Assembly: GCF_000800255.1 (NCBI RefSeq)
Contig: NZ_CP009747.1
Coordinates: 2,480,001 to 2,544,000 of the forward strand
DNA: 64,000 bases
Direction: 5' to 3'
Source: Pseudomonas parafulva
GTDB lineage: Bacteria > Pseudomonadota > Gammaproteobacteria > Pseudomonadales > Pseudomonadaceae
Made by a program: the position numbers and the translations under genes. Below, in pieces: positions 42,701 through 52,918 of this stretch. The notes below the pieces were generated by a model. The model made no database searches, had not been told where the DNA came from, and saw only the letters and a program-made list of their open reading frames with translations. The stretch's first letter is position 1. Each line of letters opens with the position of its first letter.

Positions 42701-44231
42701 TGGCGATGAATACTGGGTAGATGCCAAGGGTGCCTGGCAGCACCGGTCGTTGGCGTTTACGCCTTGGGGAGAAGCACCCTTGGCCAGCATCCAAGCGATG
42801 CTCAGTGGCCTGGGCCGTGACGGGCAACGGCTGGACCCTGCGACCGGGTGCGCTCATCTGGGCAATGGCTATCGTGTCTATGACCCGCGTCACCGAGCGT
42901 TCTATCAACGTGACGACTGGAGCCCGTTCGGCGCTGGCGGACTCAATGACCGGGCGTACTGCGCCGGCGGGGACCCTGTGAATTGGCATGACCCCAGCGG
43001 CCACATCATGCTCAGCCGGCGCGATCAAGCTCAAAGCCTGGCTAGGCTTGACTCGGCAATCAGTGCAACCCAGCCGCCGGTGCATGAGGCGGTTCCCTGG
43101 TGGCAATGGTTTGCGTTGGCGGTTTTCGTAGTGGTCGCTATCGCGGCGACCATCCTCACGTTTGGGGCAGCGGGGCCGGTAATGGCGGGGATCGGCATGG
43201 CGCTTTGTACCGCGATCATGGTAGGCGGGGCCGTCACCGCCGCGGGCATGGCCCAGCGCCAGAGCAACCCGCGGTTGTCCTCGCGCCTGGAAGGGGCAGG
43301 TCACGTCGTGATGGCGTTGGCGAGTCTTCCGGGGATGGCTGGCGGCTTATCCGTGATGGTCGCTGCAGCACTGGTGGTCACTACGATGGTTTCGGCAGCA
43401 CTGGACGTCACGAAAATGGCCGTGGAACAGGACAACCCGGAACTGGCAGAAAAACTGGGGTGGGCATCGATGGCATCCCAGGCGGTTGGGGCTTTGACTG
43501 CGCTTCCGTCCCTGCTGAAGGGCTCCGCTCGAGGCCTGCAGCAGTTGCGTGGAATACGCATGCGCGTATCGAATAATGAGTCTGAAGCCTCGATTGATGC
43601 TAGCCCGACAAAAGTCCTGAGAAATCTCAGGAACAGTCAAAGAACCGCATCGCCTGCTCAATCACCACAAGCAGTAAGACGTACTGCTGCGGGGGGTGTG
43701 CATCATGAGGATCACGGTGACTTCATTATCGTACGAAGTGGTGCGCAAAGGTCCGAGACCCTGTATTACTCAGCCCACGGTCAAAACAAGATTCTTGGCG
43801 GTTCAGCGACGGTCCCGGCAAATAGTACGCTTCATTATTACGCGCCAGCAACGGGAACGATCAGCGGCCCAACACAGTTACAGCGCTCCGCCAATGGAAT
43901 GCTTGTGAAAGAATGGCGCCCCGCGCACCTGATAGCTGCAGGCAAAGCCAAAACCCTGAGAATCAAAGATATGGAGGGTGGGAAATTAACGGCAAATTAT
44001 AGCCTAAGCCATTTCGAACACAATTCGGTAGAGCATCTTGAGTTGATTGCAAAGTCCTACAGCGTCGACGTCCTGATGGTCAAAAAAGGTAATGAGCTAT
44101 CGTTGGACAAAATATGGGGGAAATTTGAGAGCTCAGGAATTGCTTATTCGCATCATGAGGCTGGGTTCTGCAGATCTTCAATGCTTAAACAGCTCATGGG
44201 CATCCCTAGGCCAAAAAATGTGATCCGGTGA
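39744..44231 (+). CDS. Rhs-repeat protein with core domain and variable C-terminus, second half of a two-gene system
   Basis: A 1495-residue protein whose ATG overlaps the previous stop (ATGA). It carries many Rhs/YD strands (TYDKLGNEVERLYRL, YKYDVLGNLTE, TYDDGGRLTL) and the core motif FTPWGEAP, GNGYRVYDPRHRAFYQRDDWSPFG and NWHDPSGHIM (D1083). The following 150 residues are hydrophobic, with several helices (WWQWFALAVFVVVAIAATIL onwards). The last 210 residues form a separate domain (FIIVRSGAQRSETLYYSAHG, VPANSTLHYYAPA) that I compare, tentatively, with the putative adhesin Stv domain. It could be a toxin or a surface/effector module. No signal peptide and no immunity gene downstream. Confidence 0.82.
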   Translation: MTDTTNGSSSNASQVESTLAAYTKHGQPSSTVTSDGQTTCLRYYSGADTDKGTRGDQLPVISELISGLKLADETSLADTAALACPKIVDPHQPPLMARLEYLAFDGTATSAATLTLCGYAKSTQDAQGRLMPDTVLVLEGVTVASVKSEAKDWTVSLASSWSGIKVTLIQSQANKVSGALRSITRTATTWYKDNTARSTQTITETTYPGKQPNTWKLVTTAPLTAGGDAILSQQIQSAFSGRLLRESHQDGDGKPVRFSCHDYDTRGRGAHSVTYPYDAKAFDSGEIKALKPIEEQRITHTETGSGTWLTTLDSSGRRQRTLYDGLQRAVKREMQREDGSTCEFVLLEESTWGWGEAPEKVKAYDFLPGGLCTHNDKDLQAPTQLHQHFWQAYADPVLKKNAKDEQTLTQQSALALLPDGIQHTRREQQVNHATGSVTLSSALWSGHDSSNEAKALRVEELIDARGRTVALKQHVPMEDGTVKSREWTTAWDDLDRPLSRTQPDESVVTWNYQGMSAVPTTVSIKAKGKTSQLLGNQTLEGGGNQGDLVTGVVVGGKKGLAYSDRAGKLTGPDGKKLYRKETDHSVEWYVENKSDSTGTLLASFKFNQVTQSLKAERPAQGTQQSKVTSEDLTPLLLGAWHFNRTVHAQQQRQETLVSLRGQVQRAKYANGVSSQAWSGPQGQCDRVVRGSLEYWYEYTALGQCQRMTVRDLNTGRTMAVSYTYDKLGNEVERLYRLDDQTKTRYVQTWSSIGQLTSKVLFRDGQSTPARTETFIYYTSISGTRDELQKWTVEATSGNEVKDTQGHAVKEQRYKYDVLGNLTECSTTRVNGDVELVTYAYDSDHPTRRTQQSTQLTPKGGQPGTARSLTYTYDDGGRLTLNERDQALAYSDTGRLRSVTEKGQPTPSTYYEYDENDCLISQWIAADNQRRVLAYTGDVLCGETWLDKEGKVVRSLTLDEHAGMVIKNRQGTAETQLFILGDPQQAGGDEYWVDAKGAWQHRSLAFTPWGEAPLASIQAMLSGLGRDGQRLDPATGCAHLGNGYRVYDPRHRAFYQRDDWSPFGAGGLNDRAYCAGGDPVNWHDPSGHIMLSRRDQAQSLARLDSAISATQPPVHEAVPWWQWFALAVFVVVAIAATILTFGAAGPVMAGIGMALCTAIMVGGAVTAAGMAQRQSNPRLSSRLEGAGHVVMALASLPGMAGGLSVMVAAALVVTTMVSAALDVTKMAVEQDNPELAEKLGWASMASQAVGALTALPSLLKGSARGLQQLRGIRMRVSNNESEASIDASPTKVLRNLRNSQRTASPAQSPQAVRRTAAGGVHHEDHGDFIIVRSGAQRSETLYYSAHGQNKILGGSATVPANSTLHYYAPATGTISGPTQLQRSANGMLVKEWRPAHLIAAGKAKTLRIKDMEGGKLTANYSLSHFEHNSVEHLELIAKSYSVDVLMVKKGNELSLDKIWGKFESSGIAYSHHEAGFCRSSMLKQLMGIPRPKNVIR

Positions 44232-44767
44232 GCACGCTTTTCGAGCCGGCTTATGCGCTTTTTTCAAAGCACTATGCTCGAGCACCTGCAATCTCGAAGG
44301 TAGTTGCTTGAGTACGGCCGTGATTATATTCACGGCTTTGCTCAAGCAGCACTTGCACGGGAATTAAATAGCCGACGTGTGAGCCAGCGCACGCCTCAAG
44401 CAATCAGTAACCCCGCCAACACCGCGCCCTCTGTCGGGGGTGCAGGTACGGGACATTCCCGCATCTGCACCCTCACAGGGGGCGTCTCGTTCTGAGCCTT
44501 TCCTCCCCTGCCCACGACCTCTAAGCTGGCGACCGTTCGCCTATGGCCCGATGCCCGGCGCGAAAACGACCTGGAAAAAAACCCTGACCGATCGATCAGA
44601 AAAATTTGAGAAACGGTACACATAACAGTGATTTGTTTGTGTACACTCACTCGGCCTGCCTGATCGTCAACTGCCCCGCAGTCACGGACAGGAAGCAGTG
44701 CAGGGCTTTGCGTGCCCCGACACCGTTTTTTCCACCCACAAGAACAGTCAAAGCGTGGAACCCCAGC
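44232..44767. other. Intergenic region between the Rhs island and the second cco operon (536 bases)
   Basis: It holds a long hairpin at 44306-44347 and a near-palindrome at 44584-44599. The only open frame (44304-44495, TTG start, 63 codons) has no ribosome site and overlaps the hairpin. I see no perfect Anr box here, in contrast to the first cco operon. Confidence 0.55.
44306..44347. repeat. 42-bp inverted repeat (18-bp stem, 6-base loop)
   Basis: 44306-44323 pairs with 44330-44347 around a TTATAT loop, with one mismatch and two G-T pairs. It begins 74 bases past the Rhs stop. It may terminate that operon or mark the island's right edge. No T tract follows. Confidence 0.75.
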
Positions 44768-46209
<1,442 letters not shown>

Positions 46210-46210
<1 letters not shown>

Positions 46211-46818
46211 TGAAACATGAGGTCGTCGAGAAGAACATCGGCCTGTTGGCCTTCTTCATGGTGGTGGCGGTGAGCATCGGTGGGCTGACCCAGATCGTGC
46301 CGCTGTTTTTCCAGGACGTCACCAACCAGCCGGTGGAGGGCATGAAGCCGCGCACCGCGCTGGAAGTCGAGGGGCGCGACATCTATATCCGCGAGGGCTG
46401 CGTGGGCTGCCACTCGCAGATGATCCGGCCGTTCCGGGCCGAGACCGAACGCTATGGCCACTATTCGGTGGCTGGCGAAAGCGTCTGGGATCACCCGTTC
46501 CTGTGGGGTTCCAAGCGCACCGGGCCGGACCTGGCCCGCGTGGGCGGACGCTATTCGGACGACTGGCACCGCGCGCACCTGTACAACCCGCGCAACGTGG
46601 TACCGGAGTCGAAGATGCCAGCCTATCCCTGGCTGGTGGAAAACCACCTCGACGGCCAGGACACGGCGAAGAAGCTGCAAGTACTGCGCACGCTCGGCGT
46701 GCCCTACAGCGACGCCGACATCGCCGGCGCCCGCGAGGCGGTCAAGGGCAAGAGCGAGATGGACGCATTGGTGGCCTACCTGCAAGGCCTTGGCACCCTG
46801 ATCAAGAGCAAACGGTGA
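46210..46818 (+). CDS. ccoO: Cytochrome cbb3 oxidase subunit II (second copy)
   Basis: A 202-residue monohaem cytochrome c, paralogous to the first copy. It has an N-terminal anchor ([15 protein letters not shown]), haem motif GCVGCHSQM and a Met ligand in ESKMPAYPW. It starts on the last base of the ccoN stop, which suggests coupled translation. Confidence 0.96.
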
Positions 46819-46823
46819 CGCGC

Positions 46824-47021
46824 ATGGAAATCGGAACGATTCGAGGCCTGGGCACCCTCGTGGTGCTGGTGGCTTTCGTGGGCCTGGCGCTGTGGGTGTT
46901 CAGCCCACGCCGCAAGCGCGACTTCGACGAAGCCACGCAACTGCCATTCGCCGACGATCCCGAGGCCCAGCGCCGGATCGAGCGCAATGCACGAGACACA
47001 TCGGGGGGCGAGCGACCATGA
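46824..47021 (+). CDS. ccoQ: Cytochrome cbb3 oxidase subunit CcoQ (second copy)
   Basis: A 65-residue single-helix protein ([20 protein letters not shown], then [19 protein letters not shown]). It is shorter than the first copy, with a different, more charged tail. It overlaps ccoP by four bases. Confidence 0.92.
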   Translation: MEIGTIRGLGTLVVLVAFVGLALWVFSPRRKRDFDEATQLPFADDPEAQRRIERNARDTSGGERP

Positions 47022-48004
47022 GCAGTTTCTGGAGCCTGTACATCAGTGTGCTGACCCTGGGCACGATCTTCGCCTTGACCTGGCTGCTGCTGTCGACCCG
47101 CAAGGGCCAGCGCGAAGACCTCACCGACCAGACTGTCGGGCATGCCTTCGATGGCATCGAGGAGTACGACAACCCCCTGCCGCGCTGGTGGTTCTGGTTG
47201 TTCGTGGGCACCCTCGTCTTCGCCTTGGGCTACCTGGTGCTGTATCCGGGCCTGGGCAATTGGCGCGGGCTGTTACCCGGCTACGCCTACCTGGACAGCG
47301 ACTCGCGCCGCGAATTCGGCGACGGCCAGACAGGCTGGAGCGGCGTGCACGAGTGGGAGAAGGAAATGGCCAAGGCCGACGCCCGCTTCGGCCCGATCTT
47401 CGCCAAGTTCGCGGCCATGCCATTGCAAGCGGTGGCCAAGGACCCGCAGGCGCTGAAGATGGGCGCGCGCCTGTTCGCCTCCAATTGCGCCGTGTGCCAT
47501 GGCTCGGACGCCAAGGGTGCCTACGGCTTCCCGAACCTCACCGACAGCGACTGGCGTTGGGGCGGTGAGCCGGAAACCATCAAGGCCTCGATCATGAACG
47601 GTCGCCACGGCGTCATGCCCGGCTGGGGCGAGGTGATCGGCGAACAGGGCGTGGCTGACGTGGCGGCCTTCGTGCTGAGTCAGCTGGATGGGCGCAAGCT
47701 GCCCGAGGACGCCAAGGCCGACCCGGTCAAGGGTCAGCAGATTTTCGCCAGCACCTGCGTGGCTTGCCACGGACCGCAAGGCAAAGGCACCCCGGCGATG
47801 GGCGCGCCTGACCTGACTCATCCGCAGGCGTTCATCTATGGTTCGAGCTTCGCCCAGTTGCAGCAGACCATCCGCTACGGCCGCCAGGGCCAGATGCCGG
47901 CCCAGGCCGAGATCCAGGGCAACGACCGCGTGCATCTGCTGGCGGCCTACGTGTACAGCCTGTCTCAGGAAAAGCCTGCGACCCAGGACGATCAGCCGAA
48001 ATGA
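47018..48004 (+). CDS. ccoP: Cytochrome cbb3 oxidase subunit III (second copy)
   Basis: A 328-residue dihaem cytochrome c with [12 protein letters not shown] and [12 protein letters not shown]. It is 17 residues longer than the first copy, mainly because of an extra stretch after LLPGYA ([14 protein letters not shown]) in the linker between the membrane domain and the first haem domain. The tail is also different. It is followed by a hairpin. Confidence 0.95.
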   Translation: MSSFWSLYISVLTLGTIFALTWLLLSTRKGQREDLTDQTVGHAFDGIEEYDNPLPRWWFWLFVGTLVFALGYLVLYPGLGNWRGLLPGYAYLDSDSRREFGDGQTGWSGVHEWEKEMAKADARFGPIFAKFAAMPLQAVAKDPQALKMGARLFASNCAVCHGSDAKGAYGFPNLTDSDWRWGGEPETIKASIMNGRHGVMPGWGEVIGEQGVADVAAFVLSQLDGRKLPEDAKADPVKGQQIFASTCVACHGPQGKGTPAMGAPDLTHPQAFIYGSSFAQLQQTIRYGRQGQMPAQAEIQGNDRVHLLAAYVYSLSQEKPATQDDQPK

Positions 48005-48010
48005 GGTGCG

Positions 48011-48038
48011 GTGGCCGGCGGTTAATTCCACCGGCCAC
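48011..48038 (+). terminator. Hairpin downstream of the second cco operon
   Basis: GTGGCCGG (48011-48018) and CCGGCCAC (48031-48038) form a perfect 8-bp stem with a 12-base loop, six bases after the ccoP stop. No T tract. Confidence 0.55.
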
Positions 48039-48226
48039 TGACCTGAATCAATTGACACTTCCCATATCACGATTACCGAGCGCAACCCAATGCGACTAAA
48101 GGTCGCAGCCAGGCCCGACCTTGCCATCACAGGCGTATCATGGCCCGCAGAGCGCCAGCACCGGGCGCGCGACCACGGCCGGCACGCACTGGCCCTGGCA
48201 TTTCTCCACTGCCGTGGGACTTGATG

Positions 48227-49639
48227 ATGAGCAAGCAGATTCCCGTACACGATGTCACCCCGCCTGCAACCGGAAAGGATTCCGTCGACCTGTATGCCTC
48301 CCGAGAAAAGATCTACACCCGCGCCTTCACCGGACTGTTCCGCCGCTTGCGGATGGTCGGTGGCGCCGTGCTGTTCCTGCTGTACTTCGGCACCGTCTGG
48401 CTGAACTGGGGCGGTCACCAGGCCGTCTGGTGGAACCTGCCCGAGCGCAAGTTCTACATCTTCGGCGCCACCATCTGGCCGCAGGACTTCATTCTGCTGT
48501 CGGGCATACTGATCGTGGCCGCGTTCGGCCTGTTCTTCATCACCGTGTACGCTGGCCGGGTCTGGTGCGGCTACACCTGCCCGCAAAGCGTCTGGACCTG
48601 GATCTTCATGTGGTGCGAGAAGGTCACCGAGGGTGATCGCAACCAGCGCATGAAGCTGGACAAGGCGCCGATGAGCGGCAACAAGTTCCTGCGCAAGCTG
48701 GCCAAGCACAGCCTGTGGCTGCTGATCGGCTTCGTCACCGGACTGACCTTCGTCGGCTACTTCGCACCGATCCGCGAACTGGTGGTGGACTTCTTCAGCG
48801 GCCAGGCCGATGGCTGGGCCTACTTCTGGGTAGGCTTCTTTACCCTGGCCACCTACGGCAATGCCGGTTGGCTGCGCGAGCAGGTGTGCGTGTACATGTG
48901 CCCCTATGCGCGTTTCCAGAGCGTGATGTTCGACAAGGACACCCTGATCGTCTCCTACGACCCGCGCCGCGGCGAAACCCGAGGCCCACGCAAGAAAGGC
49001 GCGGACTACCAGGCCAAAGGCCTGGGCGACTGCATCGACTGCACCCTGTGCGTGCAGGTCTGCCCGACCGGCATCGACATCCGTGACGGCCTGCAGATCG
49101 AATGCATCGGCTGCGCGGCCTGCATCGATGCCTGCGATGGCGTGATGGACAAGATGAACTACCCGCGCGGACTGGTCAGCTACACCACCGAGCACAACCT
49201 CTCAGGGCAGAAGACCCACCTGATACGCCCGCGCCTGATTGGCTACGCCGTGGTGCTGCTGGTGATGATCGGCGCCCTGGCCACCGCCTTCGCCACCCGT
49301 TCGCTGGTCGGCTTCGACGTGAGCAAGGACCGGGTGCTGTACCGCGAGAACGCCCAGGGGCAGATCGAGAACGTGTACAGCCTGAAGGTGATGAACAAGG
49401 ACCAGCACGACCACGTCTACGTGCTCGACGCCAGCGGCCTGCCAGGCCTGCAGCTGTCCGGCCAGCGCGAACTGCGGGTGGCCGCCGGCGATATCGTCAG
49501 CTTGCCGGTGCAACTGTCCATCGCGCCCGAGCAATTGCCGTCGACCACCAACGACATCACCTTCATCCTCAAGGATGCCGATGACAGCGGCACCCAGGTT
49601 GAAGCCAAGAGCCGATTCATCGGCCCCCAGATCCGCTGA
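48227..49639 (+). CDS. ccoG: CcoG/FixG, ferredoxin-like copper reductase for cbb3 assembly
   Basis: A 470-residue membrane protein with several helices, then two [4Fe-4S] motifs (CIDCTLCVQVCPTG and CIGCAACIDACDG) and a C-terminal Ig-like domain. Further cysteine pairs lie in WCGYTCPQSVW and CVYMCPYARFQ. CcoG reduces Cu(II) to Cu(I) so that CcoI can move copper for the CcoN active site; this is known from related bacteria. It begins the ccoGHIS cluster, 222 bases after the second cco operon. Start at 48227 or 48224; GGGA lies seven bases before the former. Confidence 0.94.
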   Translation: MSKQIPVHDVTPPATGKDSVDLYASREKIYTRAFTGLFRRLRMVGGAVLFLLYFGTVWLNWGGHQAVWWNLPERKFYIFGATIWPQDFILLSGILIVAAFGLFFITVYAGRVWCGYTCPQSVWTWIFMWCEKVTEGDRNQRMKLDKAPMSGNKFLRKLAKHSLWLLIGFVTGLTFVGYFAPIRELVVDFFSGQADGWAYFWVGFFTLATYGNAGWLREQVCVYMCPYARFQSVMFDKDTLIVSYDPRRGETRGPRKKGADYQAKGLGDCIDCTLCVQVCPTGIDIRDGLQIECIGCAACIDACDGVMDKMNYPRGLVSYTTEHNLSGQKTHLIRPRLIGYAVVLLVMIGALATAFATRSLVGFDVSKDRVLYRENAQGQIENVYSLKVMNKDQHDHVYVLDASGLPGLQLSGQRELRVAAGDIVSLPVQLSIAPEQLPSTTNDITFILKDADDSGTQVEAKSRFIGPQIR

Positions 49640-49656
49640 AAGAGAGACCCTGCGCC

Positions 49657-50184
49657 ATGACCGCCACCGCCACCAGCCCCTGGTACAAGCACCTCTGGCC
49701 CTGGATCATCATCGGCATCCTGACCACCTCGGTGTGCCTGAGCCTGACCATGGTCAGCATTGCCGTGCGCAATCCGGACAACCTGGTGAACGACAACTAC
49801 TACGAGGCCGGCAAAGGCATCAACCGGTCGCTGGACCGCGAAATGCTGGCCCAGGCCCTGAACCTGCGTGCCAGCGTGCACCTGGACGAACTGACCGGCG
49901 AGGTGGAACTGCACCTGAGCGGCGACAGCGCACCGCAGCGTCTGGAGCTGAACCTGATCTCGCCGACCCAGCCGGACAGGGACCGCAAGGTCAAGCTGCT
50001 GCGCGTCGAGGGCGGGCGCTATGTCGGCCAGCTCGACGACAAGGTCGAAGGCCGGCGCTTCGTCGAGCTGCTCGGCAGCGAGCAGGATCAGGTGTGGCGT
50101 TTGTTCGAGGAGGAGAAGGTCGAGCACGGGGTCGCCTTGCTACTGGGCGACGAAGCGCTGCAAGGGGCCGAGCACCAGCCATGA
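49657..50184 (+). CDS. ccoH: CcoH/FixH, cbb3 assembly protein
   Basis: A 175-residue single-pass membrane protein. It has an N-terminal helix (LWPWIIIGILTTSVCLSLTM) and a periplasmic domain with the FixH motif DNYYEAGKGINRSLDRE. It takes part in assembly and stabilises the CcoI-oxidase contact. AAAGAGAG stands before the ATG. Eighteen bases separate it from ccoG. Confidence 0.9.
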   Translation: MTATATSPWYKHLWPWIIIGILTTSVCLSLTMVSIAVRNPDNLVNDNYYEAGKGINRSLDREMLAQALNLRASVHLDELTGEVELHLSGDSAPQRLELNLISPTQPDRDRKVKLLRVEGGRYVGQLDDKVEGRRFVELLGSEQDQVWRLFEEEKVEHGVALLLGDEALQGAEHQP

Positions 50185-50209
50185 TCCCAGGCCACAAGAA
50201 CTTCGCCCG

Positions 50210-52666
50210 ATGAGCCAACCCATCCCCTGCTACCACTGCGCGCTGCCCGTCCCCGCCGGCAGCCGCTTCAGCGCCGTGGTACTGGGCCAGGCCCGGCCGT
50301 TCTGCTGCCCCGGTTGCCAAGCGGTGGCCGAGGCCATCGTCGCTGGCGGCCTGGAGCATTACTACCAGCACCGCAGCGACAGCAGCGCCAACCCGCAGAC
50401 CCTGCCCAGGCAATTGCAGGACGAACTGGCGCTGTACGACCGCGCCGACGTGCAGCAGGGCTTCGTCCATCGTCAGGGCGCGCTGGCCGAAGCCACCCTG
50501 ATGATCGAAGGCATCAGTTGCGCAGCCTGCGGCTGGTTGATCGAGAAGCACCTGCGCAACCTCGAGGGCGTGGGCGAGGCGCGCCTGAACCTGTCCAACC
50601 ATCGCCTGCACGTCAGTTGGGATGACCAGCGACTGCCGCTGTCGCGGCTGCTCGGCGAACTGCGTGGCATCGGCTACGCCGCCCATCCCTACCAACCCGA
50701 CCAGGCCGCCGAGCGCCTGGCCCAGGAAAACCGCACGGCGCTGCGGCGACTGGGCGTGGCGGGGCTGTTGTGGTTCCAGGCGATGATGGCGACCATGGCC
50801 ACCTGGCCGGAATTCAACATCGACCTGTCGCCGGAGCTGCACACCATCCTGCGCTGGGTCGCGCTGTTCCTGACCACGCCCATCGTGTTCTACAGCTGCG
50901 CGCCCTTCTTCAAAGGCGCTGCCCGCGACCTGCGCACCGGGCATCTGACCATGGACCTGTCGGTATCGCTGGCCATCGCCCTGGCCTACGGCGCCGGGAT
51001 CTGGACCGCGATCACCGGCCGGGGCGAGTTGTACTTCGACACGGTCGGCATGTTCGCCCTGTTCCTGCTCAGCGGGCGCTACCTCGAACGGCGCGCCCGT
51101 GAACGCACGGCAGCGGCCACCGCGCAGTTGGTCAACCTGTTGCCAGCCTCGTGCCTGCGTCTGGACCCTCAGGGCCAGGCGCAGCGCGTGCTGCTGTCCG
51201 AACTGGCCTGTGGCGAGCGCGTGCAGGTGCTGCCCGGCGCGGTGATTCCGGCTGACGGCCGCATCGTGGACGGGCGCTCCAGCGTCGACGAATCGCTGCT
51301 CACCGGCGAGTACCTGCCACAGGCGCGGCAGGCCGGCGAACGCGTCACCGGCGGCACCCTGAACGTGGAAAGCACGCTGGTGGTGGAGGTCGAAGCCCTT
51401 GGCCAGGCTTCACGGCTGTCGGCCATCGTGCGCCTGCTCGAGCGCGCCCAGTCGGAAAAGCCGCGCCTGGCACAGATCGCTGACCGCGCTTCTCAGTGGT
51501 TCCTGCTGTTCAGCCTGCTGGCGGCGCTGGGCATCGGCTTGTGGTGGTGGCACCTGGACGCCGACCGAGCGTTCTGGATCGTCCTGGCGATGCTGGTCGC
51601 CACCTGCCCCTGCGCCCTCTCGCTGGCCACCCCGACAGCGCTCACCACAGCCACCGGCACCCTGCACACGCTTGGCCTGCTGGTCACCCGTGGGCATGTG
51701 CTCGAAGGCCTGAACCAGATCGACACGGTGGTGTTCGACAAGACCGGTACCTTGACCGAGGGGCGACTGGCGCTGCGCAGCATCCGCCCGCTGGGCCAGT
51801 TGACGGCGCAGCGCTGCCTGGCCCTGGCCGCGGCCCTGGAAAACCGCTCCGAACACCCCATTGCCCGCGCCTTCGGGGTCAGCGCCGAGCCGGCCGAGCA
51901 GGTGCAGGCGATGCCGGGGCTGGGCCTGGAGGGCCAGGTCGGCCAGCAACGCCTGCGCATCGGTCAGGCGACGTTCGTCTGTGCCCTGAGCGGCGCTGAG
52001 GTGCCGCCGGTGCCGGAGCTTCGCGGGCAATGGCTGCTGCTCGGTGACCGGCAGGGGCCACTGGCCTGGTTCGGCCTCGACGATCGCCTGCGCGACGATG
52101 CCGAGACCTTGCTCGCGGCGTGCAAGGCGCGGGGTTGGCACACGCTGCTGCTGTCTGGCGACACGTCGCCGATGGTCGATGAAGTGGCGACGCAACTGGG
52201 GATCGACCAGGCCATCGGTGGCCTGCGCCCGGACGACAAGCTGGCGCGGGTCAAGGCGCTGCAGGCGCAGGGGCGCAAGGTGCTGATGCTCGGCGACGGC
52301 GTCAACGACGTGCCGGTGCTGGCGGCGGCCGACATCAGTATCGCCATGGGCTCGGCCACCGACCTGGCCAAGACCAGCGCCGATGCGGTGCTGCTGTCCA
52401 ACCGTCTGCAAGCCCTGGCGCAAGCCTTCGACCTGGCCCGACGCACGCGGCGCAACATCCTCGAGAACCTGCTGTGGGCGACGCTGTACAATGGCCTGAT
52501 GCTGCCCTTCGCGGCACTCGGCTGGATCACCCCGGTCTGGGCGGCAGTGGGCATGTCATTGAGTTCGTTGATCGTGGTGCTCAATGCGTTGCGCCTGACC
52601 CGGCTGCCGGCGCCGAGCGAAGGTCGAGGCCGGCCCGATCCCGTCACCGCCTGCGCCGAGGCCTGA
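50210..52666 (+). CDS. ccoI: CcoI/FixI, copper-exporting P1B-type ATPase for cbb3 oxidase
   Basis: An 818-residue P-type ATPase that delivers copper to cbb3 oxidase. Order: N-terminal cysteine cluster (CYHCALPV, FCCPGCQAV), an HMA domain with GISCAACGW, transmembrane helices, the CPC metal site in CPCALSLATP, the phosphorylation site DKTGTLTEG, and GDGVNDVPVL in the hinge. The ATG at 50210 lies 26 bases after ccoH. Copper handling in this subfamily is slow and dedicated to oxidase assembly rather than detoxification. Confidence 0.95.
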   Translation: MSQPIPCYHCALPVPAGSRFSAVVLGQARPFCCPGCQAVAEAIVAGGLEHYYQHRSDSSANPQTLPRQLQDELALYDRADVQQGFVHRQGALAEATLMIEGISCAACGWLIEKHLRNLEGVGEARLNLSNHRLHVSWDDQRLPLSRLLGELRGIGYAAHPYQPDQAAERLAQENRTALRRLGVAGLLWFQAMMATMATWPEFNIDLSPELHTILRWVALFLTTPIVFYSCAPFFKGAARDLRTGHLTMDLSVSLAIALAYGAGIWTAITGRGELYFDTVGMFALFLLSGRYLERRARERTAAATAQLVNLLPASCLRLDPQGQAQRVLLSELACGERVQVLPGAVIPADGRIVDGRSSVDESLLTGEYLPQARQAGERVTGGTLNVESTLVVEVEALGQASRLSAIVRLLERAQSEKPRLAQIADRASQWFLLFSLLAALGIGLWWWHLDADRAFWIVLAMLVATCPCALSLATPTALTTATGTLHTLGLLVTRGHVLEGLNQIDTVVFDKTGTLTEGRLALRSIRPLGQLTAQRCLALAAALENRSEHPIARAFGVSAEPAEQVQAMPGLGLEGQVGQQRLRIGQATFVCALSGAEVPPVPELRGQWLLLGDRQGPLAWFGLDDRLRDDAETLLAACKARGWHTLLLSGDTSPMVDEVATQLGIDQAIGGLRPDDKLARVKALQAQGRKVLMLGDGVNDVPVLAAADISIAMGSATDLAKTSADAVLLSNRLQALAQAFDLARRTRRNILENLLWATLYNGLMLPFAALGWITPVWAAVGMSLSSLIVVLNALRLTRLPAPSEGRGRPDPVTACAEA

Positions 52667-52699
52667 CCGTGTGCACCTGCGTACCCTGAGGACTTTTGC

Positions 52700-52918
52700 A
52701 TGCCCGCCCTGTACATCATGATCCCTGCCGCGCTACTCCTGGTCGGCGTGGCGCTGTACGTGTTCTTCTGGGCCGTGGACAGCGGCCAGTACGACGACCT
52801 CGAAGGGCCTGCCCACAGCATCCTGTTCGACGATCAAGACCCGCGCCACCAGGCAGCGATCAAACACGACGCCGTCGCCCCCGACGCCACCGACCAGGAC
52901 GCCTCCCCCCGTGCCTGA
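52700..52918 (+). CDS. ccoS: CcoS, cbb3 oxidase maturation protein
   Basis: A 72-residue single-helix protein: MPALYIMIPAALLLVGVALY leads into a transmembrane helix and VFFWAVDSGQYDDLEGPA, which is the CcoS motif. CcoS is needed for cofactor insertion in cbb3 oxidase. It is followed by an overlapping membrane protein gene. Confidence 0.93.
   Translation: MPALYIMIPAALLLVGVALYVFFWAVDSGQYDDLEGPAHSILFDDQDPRHQAAIKHDAVAPDATDQDASPRA

Noticed and set aside
44304..44495. 63-codon frame considered as an immunity gene for the Rhs protein
   Set aside because: It starts with TTG, has no ribosome site, overlaps the hairpin, and its product has no recognisable features.
44584..44599. Near-palindrome CTGACCGATCGATCAG considered as an Anr box for ccoN2
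   Set aside because: The half-sites TGAC/ATCA are two bases too far apart for the TTGAT-N4-ATCAA form, and one half is altered.
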